Source: Solobacterium sp.
GTDB lineage: Bacteria > Bacillota_I > Bacilli_A > Erysipelotrichales > Erysipelotrichaceae
DNA length: 64,000 nt
Assembly: GCA_017469355.1 (NCBI GenBank)
Contig: JAFUGM010000023.1
Span: 1 to 64,000 of the forward strand
Direction of reading: 5' to 3'
Below, piece by piece: positions 60,654-64,000 of this stretch. Position numbers and translations under genes: made by a program. Within the stretch, counting starts at the first letter, position 1. Every line of letters begins with the position of its first letter. Under the pieces are notes generated by a model. That model saw nothing but the letters and a program-made list of their open reading frames with translations. It searched no databases and was not told where the DNA came from.

Positions 60654-60659
60654 AGTTTA
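60654..60659 (-). promoter_or_regulatory. TAAACT -10 box 7 nt before cvpA, with a nearby palindrome
   Basis: Read leftward TAAACT then 7 nt to the cvpA ATG. A 13-bp palindrome GGTGAA-G-TTCACC (60679-60691) lies just upstream near the expected -35 position. Confidence 0.38.
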
Positions 60660-60721
60660 CCCCAAAACGAATACGAACGGTGAACTTCACCATTTCCCGA
60701 ATAATCTTAAAGATTGGGCAC

Positions 60722-60744
60722 AAAAAACCGGATCAGACGATCCG
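60722..60744 (-). terminator. Intrinsic terminator after the acetyltransferase gene
   Basis: Read leftward, CGGATC pairs with GATCCG around a 4-nt loop and runs into GTTTTTTG. Confidence 0.8.
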
Positions 60745-60762
60745 ATTCTTCCCTAAGACAGA

Positions 60763-61320
60763 TTATTTGATGAACTTCACAACCCGGGCTGGATTCCCTA
60801 CCGCAACCGCATTGTCTGGAATATCTTTTGTGACGATACTTCCAGTTCCGACAATTGCATTTTCACCAATCGTAACACCAGGAAGAATATTCACTCTTGC
60901 GCCAATCCAGGCATTCTTTTTGATATGAATCTTCTTTGTCATAACGACACGGATATGTTCCGGTTCATGATTGACGGTAAAAAGACCCACCTCCGGTCCC
61001 ATCATGACACCGTCTTCTATTTCAATTCCCCCAAGCGACATTACCGTCAAGCCATGATTGGCAAATACGTTCTTTCCAAGTTTCAGACAGTTCGCAAGAT
61101 CCACCTGGAACGGCGGAGTAAAGAATGTCCCATCCCTCATCTGCCCACCACAAAGCTCGTTCTCCAGTTCGAGAATCGTTTCTCTGTCCGTTGGGGAAGT
61201 GCTGTTAATCCTGAAACACAATTCCCGGCATCGGTCCATTTCCCCATGGACTTCACGTTGATAGTCGTTATCACGAATATCAATCGCTTCCCCTTGGTGA
61301 AGCCGTTCAAATACATTCAT
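60763..61320 (-). CDS. Maltose/galactoside O-acetyltransferase-like (left-handed beta-helix)
   Basis: 185 aa from the ATG at 61320 with AAAGGA upstream. The MAC-type N-terminus (QREVHGEMDRCRELCFRINSTSPTDRE) is followed by hexapeptide turns and the catalytic His in FTVNHEPEHIR, then KKNAWIGARVNILPGVTIGENAIVGTGSIVTKDIPDNAVAVGNPARVVK. It resembles LacA and Maa enzymes that acetylate sugars with acetyl-CoA. It starts 16 bp after the NTF2-like gene, so the two form a small operon. The true sugar is unknown. Confidence 0.9.
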   Translation of the reverse strand: MNVFERLHQGEAIDIRDNDYQREVHGEMDRCRELCFRINSTSPTDRETILELENELCGGQMRDGTFFTPPFQVDLANCLKLGKNVFANHGLTVMSLGGIEIEDGVMMGPEVGLFTVNHEPEHIRVVMTKKIHIKKNAWIGARVNILPGVTIGENAIVGTGSIVTKDIPDNAVAVGNPARVVKFIK

Positions 61321-61336
61321 ATCTACAAATCCTTTC

Positions 61337-61705
61337 TTACCAGGTGGAAGCCACACTTTTGACGATCTTCCACTGCCCATTTCGTTTCTTTAATGTACAG
61401 ACCTGCTGGAGATGCCAGGAAGATCGTCCTCCGCCAAATACCGCAGCCTCAACAATAGACTGCCCAGTCAGAATCGCGGTATCTCTTTGCAATTTTATTG
61501 GGAGGTGCTTATGAATTGCAGAATAATAAATCAGCGTCCCACTCATTACTGCGCGTATGAATTCTTCTTTCGTCTGACGCATTCCAGTCATATGCACAAG
61601 AACAAACGACTCGTCCAATACATCCCGCAGTAAGGATTTGTCCTTCGCAATCATCCCCTCATACATCCTTCGGTAAGTTTCCCTGATACGCTCCTGCTCA
61701 TCCAT
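61337..61705 (-). CDS. NTF2-like fold protein (DUF4440/SnoaL type)
   Basis: 122 residues. The pattern IRETYRRMYEGMIAKDKSLLRDVLDESFVLVHMTGMRQTKEEFIRAVMSG, then alternating beta strands ending in RSSWHLQQVCTLKKRNGQWKIVKSVAS, is the cone-shaped NTF2 fold seen in DUF4440 proteins. Such proteins bind small ligands or act as simple enzymes; nothing here shows which. GGAG precedes the ATG. It is the upstream partner of the acetyltransferase. Confidence 0.8.
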   Translation of the reverse strand: MDEQERIRETYRRMYEGMIAKDKSLLRDVLDESFVLVHMTGMRQTKEEFIRAVMSGTLIYYSAIHKHLPIKLQRDTAILTGQSIVEAAVFGGGRSSWHLQQVCTLKKRNGQWKIVKSVASTW

Positions 61706-61789
61706 CGCATTTCTCCATCCAGAATCCAGTTTAGGGTTCTTTGAAAAACGGAATCAATTCTGTTTTCTGCGGCAACAAATAAGAAACAC

Positions 61790-61849
61790 TTATAAAAAAC
61801 GCTTCCCTCCCCATGGTTTGAATCCATAAAAGGATGGGAACGGAAAGCG
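61790..61849 (-). terminator. Terminator after the ATPase/nuclease gene
   Basis: Read leftward, a long imperfect hairpin CGCTTTCC...GGGAGGGAAGCG runs into TTTTTTAT. It lies 36 bp after the stop of the ATPase gene. Confidence 0.68.
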
Positions 61850-61885
61850 GTTTAGCTGTTTAGATGTTGTTACAGAACGCAGTAA

Positions 61886-63322
61886 TTAATCATGAAACAA
61901 ATCATCCAATACTACCTGGTTCGTGATTAAACTGCTGTATTTTCCCTGTTTGACTCCATAAGTCGTTATCATTGTCAGCTGTAATGTTTTTTTTGTGCCG
62001 GTCATTCTGCGGAATGAATCCAGCTTATTTCTCAGCACCTGATCATACTCTTTGTCGATGACATACTCATTGATAGAATATTTCATCTCACAGAGATTAC
62101 TCACCTGGTCTCTGCGATCAATGATCAGATCAATCTGTGCGCCGGAAACCCCCAGATCACGATCCCCTGACGTATACCAGACAGATTCCTGTGAAAGAAC
62201 ACCGGATATTCCAAGTTTATGCTTAATCTGCGCAATATGATCCTTACATAGCTGTTCAAACGTCAGTCCTGCCCATGCCCGGCGAGCAGGATTATCAATG
62301 GTATTACTCCAGAAATGTTCATCATTCCCGTAATTGTTTTTAATAAAGCGGAAATAGAATGCTGTGTAATAATCGGAAAGCTGATACCGTGCCTCCTTTT
62401 TTCTGTTTCCGTAAAAACTGGATACTCGTACAAAACCTGACGAAACAAGATTCGAAAGAATCCGCGTCAATGTTCCATTGGAAGGCAACCCGCTTTCCTT
62501 AATGAGTTCATTCCTGGTCAGGCCTGACTTCTTCGTACTGAGCGCCTCCACGACTTTGATATAACTGTCACTGTTCGTAAATAACGTACGGTAAAGATGA
62601 TTGAATTCATCCCATAGTTCCCCATGTGTTTTAAAGAACAGATGATCAATATTCTGTGTGTATGATCTGGTTCGATCCAGCAAGTTCAGATAATAAGGAA
62701 TCCCTCCCATAATCATATAGCACTCGGCAATTTCATAACGTGACCAGGTAATATCGTTACTGTGGAGAAACATTTCTGTTTCAGCCAGTGTAAATGGCTC
62801 AAGGTAAAGTCTGCATGACTGCCTGTTAAACAGGCCGCCCTTATTCTCAGATATGTGATCAATCATCCATGCGGTTGCGGAGCCGCACACAATGAATACA
62901 AGGTTATTCTGTGTAGATGCCCAGTCATTCCATAACCATTCAAATATCGCCAGGAAATCAGAATGCGCCGTATCAAGCCATGGCATTTCATCAAAAAACA
63001 CAACCTGTTTCTTATCTTTAGGCAATGATTCAAGATATTCTCTTAACTGACGAAATGCTGTGCGCCAATCGGACGGCAGATCCCAATCCCTGCCAGACTT
63101 ACGCATCAGTTCTTCATGAAACCCTTCCAGCTGAAATCGTCTCGACTTCTGATAAGCACCTGTAATCTTAAATGCAAAGTTATTATCAAAATACTCATTG
63201 ATCAGGAACGTTTTGCCAACTCTTCTGCGGCCATAAACAATAATTAATTGCGCTGATGAATCATCCATACAGCGGTCAAGGCGTTCGATTTCGCTTACTC
63301 TTCCAATAATTTTTTCCTTCAT
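61886..63322 (-). CDS. AAA ATPase with C-terminal DUF234/nuclease-like domain
   Basis: 478 residues. The N-terminal ATPase_2-type domain has Walker A IVYGRRRVGKTFLINEYF near 28 and Walker B QVVFFDEMPWLDT near 107. A winged-helix region (about 255-300, LTRNELIKESGLPSNGTLTRILSNL) follows, then a C-terminal DUF234-like domain with a PD-(D/E)xK pattern (GAQIDLIIDRRDQVSNLCEMKYS near 395). Genes of this type are scattered in bacteria and archaea and are often mobile; the function is not established. The AT-rich upstream region and weaker codon bias suggest acquisition. An inverted repeat lies upstream. Confidence 0.82.
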   Translation of the reverse strand: MKEKIIGRVSEIERLDRCMDDSSAQLIIVYGRRRVGKTFLINEYFDNNFAFKITGAYQKSRRFQLEGFHEELMRKSGRDWDLPSDWRTAFRQLREYLESLPKDKKQVVFFDEMPWLDTAHSDFLAIFEWLWNDWASTQNNLVFIVCGSATAWMIDHISENKGGLFNRQSCRLYLEPFTLAETEMFLHSNDITWSRYEIAECYMIMGGIPYYLNLLDRTRSYTQNIDHLFFKTHGELWDEFNHLYRTLFTNSDSYIKVVEALSTKKSGLTRNELIKESGLPSNGTLTRILSNLVSSGFVRVSSFYGNRKKEARYQLSDYYTAFYFRFIKNNYGNDEHFWSNTIDNPARRAWAGLTFEQLCKDHIAQIKHKLGISGVLSQESVWYTSGDRDLGVSGAQIDLIIDRRDQVSNLCEMKYSINEYVIDKEYDQVLRNKLDSFRRMTGTKKTLQLTMITTYGVKQGKYSSLITNQVVLDDLFHD

Positions 63323-63336
63323 AGCAACCCCAAAAT

Positions 63337-63375
63337 TCTATAAAACTTAGTCTAAATGTAATTAAATTTTATAGA
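63337..63375. promoter_or_regulatory. Inverted repeat upstream of the ATPase/nuclease gene
   Basis: TCTATAAAA (63337-63345) and TTTTATAGA (63367-63375) form a perfect 9-bp inverted repeat with a 21-bp centre, in an AT-rich leader. TAGAAT, a possible -10 box, lies within the arm nearest the gene. It may be an autoregulatory site for the winged-helix region of the ATPase protein. Confidence 0.5.
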
Positions 63376-63463
63376 TTTGGACTAGATTAGTCAATTATAT
63401 GAGCCAAATGTATGCTATTATTCGAGATAAAGACAAATATTCTGTTTCTTCCTGACCAAATGT

Positions 63464-64000
63464 TCATTCAAACCTGCTCTGGCACGCATGGACAACCGCA
63501 AGAAACATTGCGCCGATTCCAAAAGAAGCACCAGCGCTCGACAATGTCGCGAAGATCCCACTTCCTGTAACCCGCGTAAGCAGTGCGCCGATCACATGAA
63601 AGACAATATAACAGCCAGCTGTATTCATTCCACATGCCCATACAGGTAATGGAATCACCCGTTTCAGCACAAAGTAAATAAAGGTGATCGACAAGCACAC
63701 TTCTGTGAAGGTCACCCATATATTTGTGGCAACAAAAGAAACAAGGAATGGTGTTTTGAACGCCGCCTCAATCGTCTTCGCATCCATTCCGTATATCAGT
63801 GCCTGTTTTGCGCTCATCTCCAGAACAGCGCATACGGAATGCGCCGCAAAGAAGGAAAGTGAAGCGATAATCGCTGCCAGTCGAAACACAAAATACATTT
63901 TATGTTCTTTGCCTGTTGTTCGCTGTTTGAGCTGATCGCTCAAAAAGGAATCCATGGCACTTAAGCCAACATACAGCATCACAGTGGCAATAATTCCACT
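63464..64000 (-). CDS. DUF6796-like membrane protein, 5' end cut by window edge
   Basis: The frame is open to base 64000 with no stop, so the true start is probably outside the window; ATG 63979 and GTG 63982 are internal candidates. Several membrane helices are seen: LAAIIASLSFFAAH, PFLVSFVATNIWVTFTEVCLSITFIYFVL, GCYIVFHVIGALL, GIGAMFLAVVHAC. Helix layout and the upstream residues SGIIATVMLYVGLSAMD look like the DUF6796-type protein at 30333-31001. Function is unknown. Confidence 0.6.
   Translation of the reverse strand, partial: SGIIATVMLYVGLSAMDSFLSDQLKQRTTGKEHKMYFVFRLAAIIASLSFFAAHSVCAVLEMSAKQALIYGMDAKTIEAAFKTPFLVSFVATNIWVTFTEVCLSITFIYFVLKRVIPLPVWACGMNTAGCYIVFHVIGALLTRVTGSGIFATLSSAGASFGIGAMFLAVVHACQSRFE

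Noticed and set aside
1..64000. CRISPR array, prophage or insertion sequence
   Set aside because: No regularly spaced direct repeats, integrase, transposase or phage structural genes were seen in the window.

Overview
This 64 kb window looks like the chromosome of a low-to-mid GC Firmicute, most likely an Erysipelotrichia-type gut or oral bacterium. That is inference. The support is a Gram-positive type PolC, the nusA-infB operon with ylxR, FakA and Asp23 homologues, a CIRCE operator, a lysine riboswitch and a type VIIb-like secretion locus. No prophage, insertion sequence or CRISPR array is visible. Most genes are on the minus strand and packed into operons with 1-35 bp overlaps.

Layout. 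(1) 1-2506: rsmF-like (cut by the left edge), ribF and truB, read leftward. (2) 2594-5296, plus strand: a consensus promoter, a lysine riboswitch with a terminator, and a three-gene amino-acid ABC importer (lipoprotein, permease, ATPase), presumably for lysine. (3) 5316-6230: a radical SAM/SPASM protein. (4) 6198-13001, minus: a five-gene, fully overlapping or abutting cluster of two WXG100 proteins, a large surface lipoprotein, an EssC-like FtsK/SpoIIIE ATPase and a YukD/EsaB-like ubiquitin-fold protein. It is a compact type VII secretion locus with no EsaA, EssA or EssB gene. (5) 13215-19185, minus: a TetR regulator with its operator, a GH2 glycosidase, a GPH sugar symporter and a GH36-like alpha-galactosidase. 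(6) 19230-24175: rimP-nusA-ylxR-infB-rbfA, with an unusually long acidic NusA tail and no ylxQ. (7) 24203-33390: an orphan response regulator, polC, two metallo-beta-lactamase-fold hydrolases, a membrane protein and a HerA-like ATPase. (8) 33442-41146: galK, rnc, recG, nanE, a DeoR regulator, fakA and asp23. (9) 41165-46021: one overlapping operon murG-murB-ftsQ-cysK-cysE that joins cell-wall/division genes to cysteine synthesis. (10) 46107-53873: a GH43-like lipoprotein, an orphan 57-residue gene with its own promoter and terminator, a MazG-like gene, a Crp/Fnr regulator, engB, lon, tig under two CIRCE-like operators, a DUF3196-type gene and tRNA-Arg. (11) 53894-60646: a phosphodiesterase, a small membrane protein, VanY-like peptidase, uvrC, mutS2 and cvpA. 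(12) 60722-64000: a hexapeptide acetyltransferase, an NTF2-fold protein, an ATPase with a nuclease-like C-terminus, and a membrane protein cut by the right edge.

A pattern across the window: about eleven genes that begin transcription units carry a TATAAT-like box 6-11 nt upstream of the start codon and mostly lack a Shine-Dalgarno sequence, whereas genes inside operons have good ones. This suggests leaderless or near-leaderless mRNAs are common in this organism. The most notable items are the reduced type VII locus, this leaderless pattern, HrcA-type control of trigger factor, and the lysine-riboswitch ABC importer.
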